From positions 269,041 through 333,040 of the forward strand of contig JABSTR010001672.1 in NCBI GenBank assembly GCA_013339765.2: a stretch of 64,000 nucleotides of DNA, written 5' to 3'. Below, in pieces: positions 32,668 to 45,110 of the stretch. The stretch's first letter is position 1, and each line of letters opens with the position of its first letter. The notes under the pieces were generated by a model. The model did not search any database. It was given only the letters and a program-made list of their open reading frames with translations, and was not told the DNA's origin. Both the position numbers and the translations under genes were made by a program. This DNA comes from Haemaphysalis longicornis (taxonomy: Eukaryota > Arthropoda > Arachnida > Ixodida > Ixodidae).

Positions 32668-33770
32668 CACTGATGATCGTCCGATATCCTGGTTAAATGT
32701 GTGCCTCCCCCTCCCCCCCCCCCTCCCCCCCCTTCCTCATTATCACCATGAAAGCCCGGTTGGCTGCCCACAGTGACGAAACTGCGGGCCAAAGGCTTAC
32801 CATCCATCTCTGGAAACGCTCATTAACACTTGATTGATTGATTGATTAGATTGATTAGCAAAGCTCATTCAGCCGTTCACTTACAGGGACCCAGTGCTTC
32901 AATGGTAGATACGAAGGGGTCTTCGAATTAATGAAGTTTGCGCAGAGTAAAGGACGGCACTTAGGGCGAAGGTAGCGACACCAGATAAATGGGCATATCT
33001 AAGCACTGCCATGTCGATGTGCCTTTAAGCCCTAACGACAGTAAACACGCCAGCCTGCACAAAAGAAGAAAAAAGAAGCACTTGAGCTTGTATGCAAACC
33101 ATTGTATGCAACAAGCGAGCACGTAAACAAACAGGTGTGCAAACCACCAAAGTAATTATTCGAGAAAAAAACAATCTTATCACTAAGCTAGACACGCTAC
33201 GCGGAGTTGTAGATCAAGCGTTCTCCCAGCGCAAGCGCGTCGTTATCCAATGTCCCGCGGGCGTGGAGCGTTGCGACGTCTCTCTCTTATCTCCATGACG
33301 AACCGCGCAGTGTTTCACCGTGAGACCAATGTGTCCCATTGTCGAGGGGAGGCAAATCCAGCCACCGAACGGACGACACCAACGCGCGAATAAGCCGACT
33401 CCTTCTCCCCATTTCCCTCTCTCGTCATTTCGGCCCATTCCCATCACCGAGGCGCTTATCTCCGCTCCGAATCTCCTCGGCGTCTCCCTTTGACGGCCGA
33501 GATGGCGACGAACCGTCTCCCGGCCGCGCGTTCAACACAGGGTCGCCGCTGTGTTCCGGCCCGTCGTAGATGCAATCAAGGCGAGTCGCGAAGGGGAAAG
33601 GATGCCAAAGGCCGCTGGTTATACGCGCACGCTCGGAGTGGACGTACCCCAAGCTGGGTAAACGCCGTACAAGTGCGTTGTTCGAAAAAAGAAACAAAGC
33701 TCCGCCGAAACAAAAAGCATCCTTGTCTACTTCATCGAGAATGTAGAATAACGAAGAAGTAGAAGGTTAT
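32668..33770. other. Little recognised; short simple repeats
   Basis: Poly(C) tracts near 32705-32735 and six ATTG units near 32831-32855. The segment 32770-32825 faintly resembles the RTE 3' end (CTGCGGGCCAAAGGCTTACC). Frames of up to 90 codons at 33214-33762 have no domain. Confidence 0.4.
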
Positions 33771-34377
33771 AATAATGATGATCATCATATGATAATTATC
33801 ATTATCATGGTGTCCTCGGCCTCGTACCAACACATCGAGGGCAACATCCTCATCCTTATCCGCATCATCTTCATTTCCCTGTGTACTCGCGGTTGAAAGG
33901 GCCGTGGAGAAAAAATACTACCTGATTCAGTTTGAAATAACTGCCTTTGGAAACTAGCTCTGCTCCATTGCAGCCACGAAAGGCGTTTTTTAAAGCAAAA
34001 AATTGGCTCCAACCTACGCTGTGTAGGTGGTTGGAAAGCAAAGCTTTTAAACGACACGCACAGCAATTACCCATGCGACGTCACTTGAATTCACGCACGC
34101 GGATCTACAAAGAGCGAAACGAAAGATTCTCCCCGCCGTTACCTGGAATTCGCGGGGGGCGGCGTCCCAGTGCTGGAGCGTCGGCCACGGCCCGGCTAGA
34201 GCGGTGGACTACGCCGCCGCTGTAGCACGGAGAGGAGGCGTCTTTCGAAGGGTGAGACAGCGCAACCTAGCCATCCTGATGTGCTAATAGGCTACACCAC
34301 CACGCGACACAAGCGTTGACACCGAAACAACTCGGCATGTGAACTTAGTGATTCCCATTTATACCGATTCAAACTAC
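33771..34377. other. Nothing recognised apart from GAT/ATC triplets
   Basis: A short GAT/ATC-rich palindromic stretch near 33774-33810. Otherwise unremarkable. Confidence 0.4.
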
Positions 34378-34470
34378 ACTAATCCCTCGTTATAACGAAG
34401 CCAGCGGGACTGCCCAAAATTTCGTTATAAGAAGTGTTTCGATATAAGCGACCAACTAGCTGAAGCATTT
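34378..34470 (+). mobile_element. Tigger-like DNA transposon terminus (remnant)
   Basis: CACTAATCCCTCGTTATAACGAAGCCAGC, given here as two overlapping words CACTAATCCCTCG and CGTTATAACGAAGCCAGC, followed by TTTCGTTATAAGAAG. It shares TTATAACGAAGCCAGC with the MITE at 37.25 kb and has the CAGTAAACCC...TTATAACGAA pattern typical of Tigger/pogo ends. Confidence 0.5.
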
Positions 34471-34650
34471 GAGCTTTATTGCGCCAAAGCTGTGCGGAAT
34501 CAAAACGCAATGTATTCAGTGAACCAAAACTTTATTCAGGTGCAACAAAGGCAGTGAGCTTTGACGGTTTCAAGTTCCTGCTAGGCGCGAGCAACCCGCT
34601 AGGCCTGCTCGAATTTGTCCAAGCATTGCATGACGCTGTGGTCGCCGCAC

Positions 34651-34682
34651 ATAAAAGTGGCAGTGGCAATGGCCACTTTTAT
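34651..34682. repeat. Small hairpin, perfect 11 bp arms
   Basis: ATAAAAGTGGC and GCCACTTTTAT enclose ten bases. It lies in a 133-codon frame (34479-34880) whose later part is a CAT/TCC microsatellite. Confidence 0.8.
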
Positions 34683-34767
34683 AGGGGGCGTGCGGGCTTC
34701 GCAAAACGCTACGAGTTTCGCACTGGAAAGCGCCGCAAACGCAGTGGCTCAAGTGGGAGGTTGTCCT

Positions 34768-34945
34768 CCTTCTCCTCCTCTTACCCATCATCATCATTAC
34801 CACACCATCATCATCATCATCATCATCTCCACCACCGGCATCGCCACCCATCATCATCGTCGACATCCTCCTCCTCATAATCATCATCAGCAGCAGCATC
34901 ATCACCACCACCACCATCATCACCTTTACAACCATCACCACCACC
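34768..34945. repeat. TCC/ATC/CAC trinucleotide repeat tract
   Basis: About 180 bp of mixed CAT, CAC and TCC triplets with interruptions. Histidine- or serine-rich frames across it are artefacts. Confidence 0.9.
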
Positions 34946-35690
<745 letters not shown>

Positions 35691-35859
35691 TATTCCTTGC
35701 GAGGCTTAGTCCTAGCGAGACACAAGCCTTCGAGTGACGCGGTCCTAGCGAAGTCCTCCCAGTTTAACACTGACGCACATTCAGTCAGCGTTAGTTATCG
35801 TGCTCTGCCGAAAATCGTTATGCATAGACCAACTAGACCCAACGTACGTTGCTCTGACA

Positions 35860-36063
35860 TATACCCGCGCGGGGGATAAAGTTGCGCTGTTGAGCACGAA
35901 GTCTCTGCTCAGATTTCCGCCCGAAGCAGTTATTTTTCCGGAATAAAGGCTGAAAACAAAAATGTCAACGTGTCCGAGGTTTGGCGCACTATAAATACGC
36001 CGAGGTGGTATCCAAGTTAACCCGTAGCCCTCACCCACGGCGCACCTGATAGCCCAGGTGTAA
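35860..36063 (+). mobile_element. Old Ruka-like SINE
   Basis: Decayed order of CCCGCGCGGGGG, GTTGCGCTGTTGAGCACGAAG, TTTTTCCGGAATAAAGGC, GGTTTGGCGCAC, GAGGTGGTATCCAAGTTAA, GTAGCCCTCACCCACGG and GCCCAGGTGTAAC. The B box is lost and there is no AATC tail. Confidence 0.75.
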
Positions 36064-36312
36064 CCTCGGCTGGTGAAACCTTCCTCCAAACGTTAACCAA
36101 GGAGTCATAAGCCAAGTTGTCGGAAGGCGTCCCTGCCGCCTCCCCTCTCTCTTCTCTTTTCCCCTGTTGATGGTGATTGCTATTGGTTTCCCCTTTGTAG
36201 CGGGGTGATAACATGTCATCTTACCAAAAAGGTCTAATAACCTTATGTTTTATACTCTTGGTTTAATAATAGCGCTGCTTAGGGCAGGCACAAAAAGCTT
36301 ATTAGGCACAAA
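36064..36312. other. Nothing recognised
   Basis: AT-rich spacer between an old SINE and a LINE 3' end. Confidence 0.4.
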
Positions 36313-36760
36313 ATACTTTTTTTTTCCCTGTTACAGGTGGTAACTGTCCTAGGCAATATTCCCCTCTCTGCTTTTCGTCCACCAGCATTCTAATCTTCTT
36401 TTCGTCCCCTCGACAGCCTTGAAGTTAACTTCCTCTGTGATACCCTTAAATCCTGGGGCTTCTGGGAGACGAATATTTCCTTCGTGTAGGTTTGGATGGA
36501 TACCCTCACATTCTAACACTATGTGCCGCATAGTTTCTGTTTCTTTTCCGCAGACCCCGCATACCCCATCATTCTGTGAATACTTCCCCACAAAGCTCTT
36601 AGTTCGCAAGCAACCTACTCTAGCCTCAAAAAGCAAAGCACTGCCCTGGGAATCATCGTAGAAATTTTCCTTTCTGATGTTCAATTTCTCAGCCCTGTAC
36701 ATCTGTACCACTCACACTCTTTCTCTCCTCTCTCTCTCTGCTCCCAGGATAAATGAAAGC
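36313..36760 (-). pseudogene. LINE 3' fragment with zinc-knuckle (minus strand)
   Basis: A minus-strand frame (36711-36349, about 120 codons) contains FYDDSQGSALLFEARVGCLR, then VCGVCGKETETMRHIVLEC, then a short tail ending in WWTKSREGNIA. This CxxC...H...C module with an ALLFEAR lead is common at the C-terminus of tick retrotransposon proteins. After the stop, about 30 bases lead to a poly(A) end on the minus strand (TTTTTTTTT at about 36317-36325 on plus). It belongs to a different family from the 30.7 and 38 kb LINEs, judging by the sequence before the cysteines. Upstream domains are missing. Confidence 0.75.
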
Positions 36761-37247
36761 AAAATTTGCTCAATTCCACTCAATTTTCCCGCGTTCACAC
36801 CGGTTGCGCGCCATCTGTTGGGACCTTTTATTTCTGTCGTGTTTGCAACAACTCGAACCGACCACGTCTGTTTCAGCGTTTGCCTTTAGCTCGCCTCTCT
36901 TCGACACCGTTTTTAACGTGTTGAGCCAGACAGACCAAAATTACGGCGTTCAGGTAGCCCGAGAAAACTTACCTTCGTCGAAATGTGGAAATCGTAGTAC
37001 GTTCGCTCCCCTAAGCCAGTCTCCCTTCCTCCCCCCCTTCCTTGCTCTCCCCGTCCCGGACAAGAAGGCACGCGCCACACGTCGTCTAATCTGGTCCTCG
37101 CGGCGGGCCGATAAGCATCTCCGCGATGGGGCAATACGAGATCAGAACTGCCACTCCGCCTCGCGACTTCGGCTCCGCGTGCACACTCAACCACGCGACA
37201 AGCGACTCCTATAAACAGCTACAAATCCAAGCGCTAGCCAGCCATGT
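36761..37247. other. Nothing recognised
   Basis: Two overlapping frames on opposite strands, 153 and 93 codons, without domains. Confidence 0.4.
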
Positions 37248-37407
37248 ACAGTAAACCCCCGTTATACAGAAGTCCCTTCATTCGAAGTTTTGCGCGGTCT
37301 CTACTGCACTGCATAAACAGCAAAGTAATGCCGATTTTAACCAAATATCGCTTATAACGAAGCCAGCTTCACGTCCCGAGGACTTGGTTGCAAAGAGGGT
37401 TTACTGT
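37248..37407. mobile_element. Tigger/pogo-like MITE, 160 bp
   Basis: Perfect 11 bp terminal inverted repeats: ACAGTAAACCC at the left and GGGTTTACTGT at the right. The left repeat is preceded by T, giving TA next to CAGTAAACCC, as expected for the TA duplication of this superfamily. The interior includes GCTTATAACGAAGCCAGC, shared with the 34.4 kb remnant. No coding capacity. Confidence 0.8.
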
Positions 37408-37989
37408 GCTAGCATCAAGGCGGAAATCTCCGATCGCAGCCTGAGGCTGCCTTCAAGCTTCCGCAGTAAACCTTCCAACCATCCTAATGTGAAACCAATA
37501 TGAAACGAAGTTACGACACGGTATCAGCGTATAGTATCAAACAGGTGGCACTGTCAATTCGTTGCATTTTACAGCTAAGGTGTATATCGTTACCCTCCGG
37601 AAGTGTATAGTTGAAGTCCATTCGTATCGAGTCGAGTCGACACGAAAAAATTTCCGACTAATGTTTCTCGCGAATGCTTGGCAGCACTCATTATAATGTG
37701 TAGATGTGTCGGGAAAAGTCGTACTGAAATTGGGCGCTAAGGCTGCTCTATCATTACGCCGAGTTCCAGCTACTTATCGTAAGTACGTCGTTCACAGTGA
37801 AGTTAATTGTAAACACTGTGGAATTCCCGTCTACTGTCAACGTATGGGCTTCTACGGGAGGGAACAGGACAGCCCCGTGTTGTTGGTCCGCTAGTCTAGT
37901 CCATCCAGTTTTCTTTCAGCTAATAACTAGAAAGTATGCTCAGTCGCAAATTACAAACAAAACGAGCCCCTGCTCAATTGTGCTCCCTA
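37408..37989. other. Nothing recognised
   Basis: No coding or repeat signal noted before the LINE remnant that follows. Confidence 0.4.
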
Positions 37990-39395
37990 CGGTACAACCT
38001 GCCTAAACTTCCTGGTACGTGCCGCACAAATATTCAGGCCCTCCGCAACAGCTCCGACCATTTCTGTGGCTCGTTGTCACCCTTTTTCAACTAACGCGGC
38101 AATAGAAACACTCAGGGCGCATATTAGGCACCCTACCAGACTGCCCGATCATCACCTTGCGCGTACACCACATAAACGCCCCCACGCATCTTTCGGAAAG
38201 GTTGTAGCTGTTCACATCACCAGCATGCCATCCAACTATACGCCTGCGATGAAGGCGCTGCTCAACTTTTGGTGTACGACGCAGCTTCGAGCATGCCTTC
38301 CCTGGCGTAACGAAGATGCGAGATTTCCCACCAGCAGCTAGCTTTCATTTACCTACAAGAGAAATGCAGTGACCGTGCACCCATGTTTACACCGACGGCT
38401 CTGCAACAACATCTGGTTCTGCTGGCTCCGTTGTTGCACCATGAATGTCGATGAACACTGCATTCAAGATAGTCCATCCCAGTACTTGTGCACAGCTGAA
38501 GAACTTACCGCCATCCGTTGCACCCTTCACACCATTGAGCAAACCTAATGCCGAAGATGGGCGATATTCTGCGACTCATAGCCTGCGATTCAATCGCGCC
38601 AGTCAGCCCTGTACCGGGCGCCTCATACACAGTTGCTGACCGAGGTAACAGTATTGTACGACCATGCTGCCCAAGCGGGTCATGGCATTGTCTTACAGTC
38701 GGCCACGAAAGTGTGGACGCCGCCGCCCGTTTAGTACAGCGAAAAGCTAGACCCTACCCATTCCGTTATCCAGGACAGACGCAGCTAGGGCTCCCCAGAA
38801 ACTTGCCAGGGAGAACACACTGTCCAAATGAAGAACTCACCGGCGCACGTATATTTAATGCCCTTGATCTGCGTCTTGAGCATACTCTTCCATTAGGCCT
38901 CCCACGTTCTGATGCAGGCTGGGAGAAATTCTTACTCCTGTTTGATCGGAATGGCAGCCAGTGAGGCGTGTGAAGTCTATGACACGCCGGAGACCATATG
39001 TCATGTCCTATGCGAGTGCCCACGTTTTTCTTCGAAAAGAAGGCAGCTCTCCCCAACTATATGAACGCTGGACCCTCGGCAGCCGTTTACTGAGAGAAAC
39101 TCCTGGGCCACTCGCCTGCTCCGCCATCTACGCACGAGGCGACAAAAGCGCTCCTGTGCTTCCTAAAAACGACGAACTTGTACAGAAGACCGTACAAAAA
39201 CGACTGTACACTCTGAACTCACTGAACTCTATCGTCTGTATCTGTAGTGTCCTATTACGCTGCAGGCACACCTCTTTACGCTCTGTCCTTAGCTTCCTCC
39301 TTTTTTTTTGTTTTATTCTTTTTTTTCATTGTTTCCCTTCCCCAAGTGTAGGATGGCAAACTAGGCCATAGCCTGGTTAACCTTCCTGCCTTCCT
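37990..39395 (+). pseudogene. Degenerate RNase H-bearing LINE
   Basis: Pieces of one LINE polyprotein follow in order but in shifting frames. At about 38100-38340: ETLRAHIRHPTRLPDH, RPHASFGKVV and LNFWCTTQLRACLPW, resembling the post-RT linker of tick I-type LINEs. At 38385: VYTDGSATTSGSAGSVV (RNase H first Asp). At about 38490: TAEELTAIRCTLH (RNase H Glu). Near 38660-38740 the WLPxHCG region survives mainly at the DNA level, ending in VDAAAR. At 38966: ACEVYDTPETICHVLCECPRF (zinc knuckle). The tail has the AGTGTAGGATGGCAAACTAG-like end seen in such LINEs, then poly(T)-rich sequence. Many stops and frameshifts show an old copy. Confidence 0.8.
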
Positions 39396-39843
39396 TTTAC
39401 CTTTTTTTTTTATTGCTTTCGTGCACAATCAAACGCGTTTTGTCTCGTGCATAGATGCGTCGACTGAGGTAAAACACACCACAGCCTCGCTGCTCGTCCT
39501 TCACATAGGCTGGTGATTTGTGTTCTTTTTTGTTGCTGTTGTTGTTGCAAAGTAATACCTCCAGAGTTAAAAGCGAGGAGCAGTGCTGAAACATTCTGAG
39601 GCCAAACGTTTCAACACTAGTCCTTGAAGAGCAAAGAACGAGGCATATATGCGCGCACTCTCCATGCATCAGCCGTATTTATATACACTGACCCTTAAGT
39701 GGGCCACTTAAAGATGCACCGGTAGTGTCTAAGACTGATCCACACGTGTGCCTGTACAATTCTTCCCGTCGCCCTGTACGAAGCGATTTCGAAATAACTA
39801 CTCCCGTTTTCGTGTACACAACGATTGAGTAATCTAAAGCCCG
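39396..39843. other. Nothing recognised
   Basis: AT-rich spacer with short TTG repeats near 39530-39548. Confidence 0.4.
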
Positions 39844-40084
39844 TTCCACATGGTGCAAATTTCACCTTCAAATTCGCAGCTGCGGCGCCGTTCGTGCGGC
39901 AAAACGATCTGTTCTCGTTGCTGTAACAAATTTCCAAATGCTTGGATAAGTCAAACTTCTTCTGTGAACGCCGCTTTGCGGTTTGGCAATTTGCCTCAGC
40001 AATGAAAACAGGGAAATAGATCGTTTTGCCGCACGAGCGGCGCCACAGCTGATAATTTGCAGGAGAAATTGGCACCATGTAGAA
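39844..40084. mobile_element. MITE with about 70 bp terminal inverted repeats
   Basis: The left arm TTCCACATGGTGCAAATTTC...GCGGCAAAACGATCT matches the right arm read on the other strand (TTCTACATGGTGCCAATTTC...GCGGCAAAACGATCT) over about 70 bp with roughly ten differences. Total length is 241 bp with a central AT-rich part. No clear target-site duplication. No coding capacity. Confidence 0.8.
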
Positions 40085-43055
40085 TGAGCTTAAGAATTAT
40101 GAGCTCTCGAAATGAGCGGAATTACCGTCTGAGGACCACATAGCGCTTAGCAACGGCCGAAGCGGCGGACATCGGCTCGAGCACGTGCACATTACTGCGT
40201 TTACGTACAGTGGTTTTAAAGATACGGCGACAAAAACGCCCAGGAGCATCACTAAAAATTTTTGCCATGAACAGAGAGAGTTGAAAGGCCGCTGAACCTC
40301 AAATGCTGCGCAAGGGTACAACAGTTTTCAGGCACTTCACCTCTCAGACATCAACGTGCCGAAAAATTTCCAACAAGAGACTAGGCGCGTCAACCTCTCA
40401 CGAAATAGGGCAGCTCTCCATTCTTACACCACGCAAAAAAAAAAAAAAAAAGAACACTCAAATTTGGCGCCTTATCTTCCACGCAAAACTGATGGTCAAC
40501 TTCATTTTTCGGTTGAGTCGGTAAGGGCCCCCGAGCCTCGAGGCAACGGATGAACCGCACGCAGACACATCCGCAATCTACGAATCAACGACGTGAGGAA
40601 CGAATGACAAGCAATGGTCCGCTCAAGAGACGATGGATCATGAATTCTCTGCGCTCCATTTCAGAGAACTGGGATGACCTCCCACCACTCTGTATACATT
40701 AAACCGTTATCATGGTCCCACTTACTCTGCTCGTCATAATTGTTGGGAGCTGGTTATTATCCCACGGTTCTTGCTGAACAATGACGAGGTATGATGATGA
40801 TAATGATGATGATTACGGTGAATACATGTCGTGGCCGACGTACGGGCGGAAATGTAATTTTTTTCCTTAGAGCCGTAACCTTCCTTTATGTTTTAGACAC
40901 AATGGAGAAGCACTCCTTGAAGAGCGATTATGGTGATGATGATAATGATGATGAGGTTTTCTTGGAGCCAAACTATTCTATGATTAAATAGTCCGCCGAG
41001 GATGTGTGGCCTTAGGACGCAACGCTGCAGCGGCGGGTACACGTGATCCAGAAAAACGCCGTACTTAAGTGATAGACAAGAGCGAATAAAAGACGCCCGA
41101 ACGACTTAACTCGCCGCCTGGCAGGTTGAACTGTCGAGCACGCGCGTATAGTGATTGCCGGCTAATCGAAATAGTTATACACGCGCGTTCGCCCCAAGCT
41201 GTTAAAATGGAGTCACGACTGCCTTCTCCAAACGCTGCGGCAACAACGTCCGCGGTAAATCAACTACCGTTTCATTACAGGCGGCATTCGATCCCGTCTG
41301 CGCTGTTACAATCACGACGCATACGACCAGGAGCTCTTAACTGGCATTCGCGTCACGTTTACGGGCATATCTTGTCGTCTAATAACCTCACCGCGAAGAA
41401 AATTGCTCGGACATAACGTGCGTAGAATACAAATAAGCCGAAGCGAAATACACCCTCCCTCTTCCTTTGCTTTTTGAGCTAGGCTAAAACAAGGGGGACG
41501 CCGCAATTTCGTCGCAGCACGCCATTCGCGGAGCGCAAGACCAGGCGGTTTTTTTCTCCTTTCTCTTTTTTTTTTTTTTTTGTCGCAGCCTGAGTTCCTC
41601 TTATTTTCTACGCCCCTCTCCTTTGGCTGAAAAAACAGCGGCGGGACGGTCTAATTTCGCTTCGCGAAGCGTTCTCAACAACTGCAAAAGCGCGACATCT
41701 GGTAGACGACAAACATGGAAACGGGTTCCCCCGGAGGTTTTATGAATTAAATATACATCTGCGGTATGAGCCTACAGCGTGGGGGTGGGACGGAAAGGGG
41801 GTAAATGTGGCGTTATCATTTCACAGAACGTGATCACGCCTTCCGACATGACGTGTACAGGGTGTCGGCGAACGCGCAGCCAATCGCAAGCCGTGGCGTC
41901 GGATTGCCGTGCGACTTGGCGGCCGTCCCGCGTCGTGCCTGGAAATAGCCCGGGCTCCGCCTATTCCCGCGAAGAGGTTTGATGAGACGAGCGCGTACCC
42001 CGAAATAGTTGAGCAACTCTGCTTGTTTGTCCCAAAACAACTCATGTAGGCGAGCGGCCCCCCGGGTAGTCTGTCAGACTCTATAATGCGATATCCCCGA
42101 AGAATGTTTGGTCTGTATACGATACGCTGGTCTCAGTCGGCTCCGCCACGCTCGTGAGTAGAGGAATCACGATGCTCCAATCAAGGGTTAAAGCAGTGTA
42201 CCTTCCTCTGTTACTTTTGGACCCTGATATCATCTGAAAGGCGATAGTCTTTCTCGGGCTATTATGCGGACTCGAGTCAAATGACTCGATTCAGATGCCC
42301 GGCCACAAGTTGAAAATATTGGTCAGTAAGAGGTGTATGTAGGACCGTTCTGAACTACTAAATTCCCTGGCATTGGTCATACATGTTCACCTCATGCAGC
42401 GCCAAAGAAACCTTAGGCGTGTTTGTGACAAGATGTCCAAACAAAAGCGAGGGGAGCAACGTCCTTTTATTGAAAAATACATGCCGGATCGATTTTTTTA
42501 CAATAAGAAATGCAAAAAAAAAAAAAGGAACAACGCATTAAAAAAAGCATTCAAGTTTCGCGCCATCTCACCAGATAGCGTGTGAACAGTGCGACGGCGG
42601 GAAAACTTAATTGAATTGAGAAAATCAGCATTGGACCATTGGAAGAACCTGAGGGGTGGAGGGAGAGAGGGGAGAACGTGCTGAGTTGCAGGGCGGCCGA
42701 AGAATACCGACGGCCAATTTTTTTCCTCAACGGTTCAGGGTTATTGCATTCGAAATAGGGACGTCTCGCAGAACCGTTACCATTCGTATACTTTCCAGAG
42801 TTTGAGCATTATAAAAGAACAGATTAAATTGAGCCCACGCCGATGAAAGAAAAAGGACGCAATATTTGGAGAGCTCTTTGAAACTGTATTTGGCCGCGTG
42901 CCACAGGTGGGGCTAAACGAACCCAGTCCCATTGGACACGGTCATGCCGGACGTACGCATCGATGGTATATTGCGACGAATACCGCACGGGCGTAATTCC
43001 AACTGAGTGAACGCCATGAAACCGGCCTTGTAGAGATGTCTCGGACCGAGCAAAG
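40085..43055. other. No gene recognised; scattered simple repeats
   Basis: Contains poly(A) near 40434-40451, GATGAT triplets near 40791-40815 and 40931-40955, poly(T) near 41568-41581 and poly(A) near 42517-42528. Frames of up to 96 codons occur on both strands without a domain. Confidence 0.4.
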
Positions 43056-44320
43056 ACATGCTGGTTTCACATATGAGAAAAGTAAGACATTGGGGCACAT
43101 CATGTGCTTTGTCGAGACCCGTCACGATGCAAACGCTCTTGTTCACCCAGCGGACGATGTCTTCTTCAAAGTGAGGCACTGAAGCGTGGGAACCACGCAA
43201 GAGCGGCAGGGTGGAAGACGATGCGGCAGTGCGTGCGTCAAACTTGCTTCCTACTTTACGTCACCAAGAACATTCCCTTTCCCGTATCCCCCTGTTTTCG
43301 TTTTGAAGTTACTCGTATCGCCCAAAGTAGTGCACCAATACAATCGCGATCCGTGCACTACTGGCGGGAATACTAGAATTGCTTTTATAGGTAGGCTTTG
43401 TTCATTAAAAACAAAAAAGAGGGGAGCTAATTCCAGGAAAAACATTCTTTCCTTGTCGGCGCCGAGCAAAATACCGGGCGTCTAAAACGCTCGCATGAAA
43501 TTCCCAATATGTACGCTCAGGGAAAAGAAGCAATTTAAGAACAAATCTATCCGATCCCAGCCCAGACGAAGTCGAAGAACGTGAATAAGAAAAAGGCGCT
43601 GCGCGCCCAAGGCGCGCACAAACACAGGCGTACAGATCGGTATACACACGGGGTTAGAACGAGGGGGAGCGCGTCCACAACAAGAGCCGCCAAAAGCCAT
43701 AAAGCCATCCGTTTTAACCGGGAGCTCCGGGGCACGAGGCGGATTCCATCCTGCGCGCGGACTTCAAAGAAAACGTCCGCCTCGTTGGAGAAGGAGGATG
43801 GGGAGGAGGAGAGGGGAAAAGCTTGGCGACGCATGATGTATGTGACTCCCGCCACAAGGCGAACGCAATGTGAAACGTCCGCCGCCTTCAAAATAAAAAC
43901 CCGCAACCTCCCTTCAAGCTCACAAGCTCGGCCGTCGTTAAAAAAAAAAAAAAGTTTCGAGAGAGAGGGGGGGGATAGAAGACCGGTGGTGTTTTGTACA
44001 CGAAGCAAGAGGAAGTGCTCGATGAGTGCGCGGAAGCGTCCATATGAGTGAACGCTATTCTCGCAAATGAAAGCCCCGCGGGGTTCGCGGTGAGCTCGCC
44101 CGGGCGCCTTTAAAGACACGGTTCCAATCCTGACGTGCCTGCCGCGAGATCGCGCCGGCTTAATTTCGGGGCGGCGCGGTGCGCTTTGGAGTAGAGGAAG
44201 CGTCGCTTTGTCTCGGCCCGGTGGTTGCTTCGAAACGGGAAACGGAGGCTGTGGCCCGCGCTAAACACAACAGCAGTCATATGTCTCAAGATCATTCGGC
44301 GGCCAAAGCGGAGCAGACTG
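43056..44320. other. No gene recognised; CpG-rich from about 43.57 to 44.25 kb
   Basis: Long overlapping frames, 156 codons plus and 190 codons minus, reflect composition. Poly(A) lies near 43940-43953. Near 43080-43120 the frame reads LGHIMCF, faintly like a LINE zinc-knuckle, but too short to call. Confidence 0.4.
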
Positions 44321-44417
44321 CGCTCAATCGTAGTCAAGGAACTGGCATTGTCAGAGAGCATGAGTGAAGGTGAGTGCGAGTGAATCTGAGTTCATCCGAC
44401 CAGATTCACTCACCTAT

Positions 44418-44476
44418 TAAGTGGTGGTCCCGGGTTCGAATCCTGAATCAGGACGAATTTTTCTTCAACTGCGAAG
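44418..44476 (+). mobile_element. tRNA-like SINE fragment
   Basis: CCCGGGTTCGAATCCTGAATC is a strong B box, followed by AGGACGAATTTTTCTTCAAC. The A box half is not evident. Confidence 0.5.
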
Positions 44477-44479
44477 TTT

Positions 44480-44650
44480 TGAGATTGATTGATTGTAGGG
44501 TTTAACGAGAAAGCTGTAGGCGCGCCGTAGTGGAGGGCTTTTCGACTTTGTGCGCCTAAATCTTGTACGGTTTTTGCTTTTCGCCTCCATCAGGTGGCCG
44601 CCGCGGCCGGGAATGCCCGCGATTGAAGCGGATGAGCCACCGCGGCGGGC
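44480..44650 (-). mobile_element. Ruka SINE with internal deletions
   Basis: On the minus strand: CCCGCCGCGGTGGCTCATCC, a shortened A-B interval with GCGGGCATTCCCGGCC, then GGCGGCCACCTGATGGAGGC, AAAAGCCCTCCACTACGG, and CTACAATCAATCAATC. The segment carrying AGGTGGTCAAAATTAATC is absent. GCGAAGT occurs on both sides (44471 and 44651), a possible short duplication. Confidence 0.85.
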
Positions 44651-45110
44651 GCGAAGTCAAACTTTAGTTTTACTTTGTAGCCTCGCTGAATCTTGAGTTC
44701 ACGCGCATTCAGAATCACTTGAACTTCGGTCGCGGAAAAAATGGTCCCGGAACAAATGGCACCGAAATTAATTGTCCTTGAACAAACGGTCCCGGAACTG
44801 TTGTTCCCGGAAGCAGAAATGGTGGCCCGGGAAGAAGGTGAGTGCGAGTGTGAGTTCACTCGCCCTCAGAATCACTGGAACTCACATGGACACTCGTTGC
44901 TTCGGAATCGTTTAAACTCATATTGTCGGAGAGCATAAGTGAATGCCCTCGCACTCAGTATCACTTCAACTCGCATGAGAGTCGTTGGGGCGACATTTCT
45001 TAGATTCACGTTGTTGGCGGGCATTAGCTAACATGAGTGCGAGTGAATGGAGTGCATGCTCTCGCACTCAGAACCACTTGAACGCACATGAGCACTGGTT
45101 GGTGTGAAAT

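Larger units (their letters stand above)
44350..45110. repeat. Degenerate GTGAGTGCGAGTGA minisatellite region
   Basis: Words such as GGTGAGTGCGAGTG, CTCGCACTCAG and ATCACTTGAACTCACATG recur at about 44360, 44838, 44950 and 45063 in units of roughly 90-113 bp. Each unit has forward GAGTG and reverse CACTC parts, so units can fold on themselves. Other repeats, including an S2-unrelated tRNA-like box and a Ruka SINE, are inserted between the first and second units. Confidence 0.7.

Noticed and set aside
32770..32860. RTE 3' end with ATTG tail
   Set aside because: CTGCGGGCCAAAGGCTTACC resembles the RTE 3' end, but the similarity is short and the tail is ATTG and not CAT, so I left it unassigned.
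43060..43170. LINE zinc-knuckle remnant (LGHIMCF)
   Set aside because: Only a handful of residues resemble the motif and no cysteine pair precedes it. Too weak to call.
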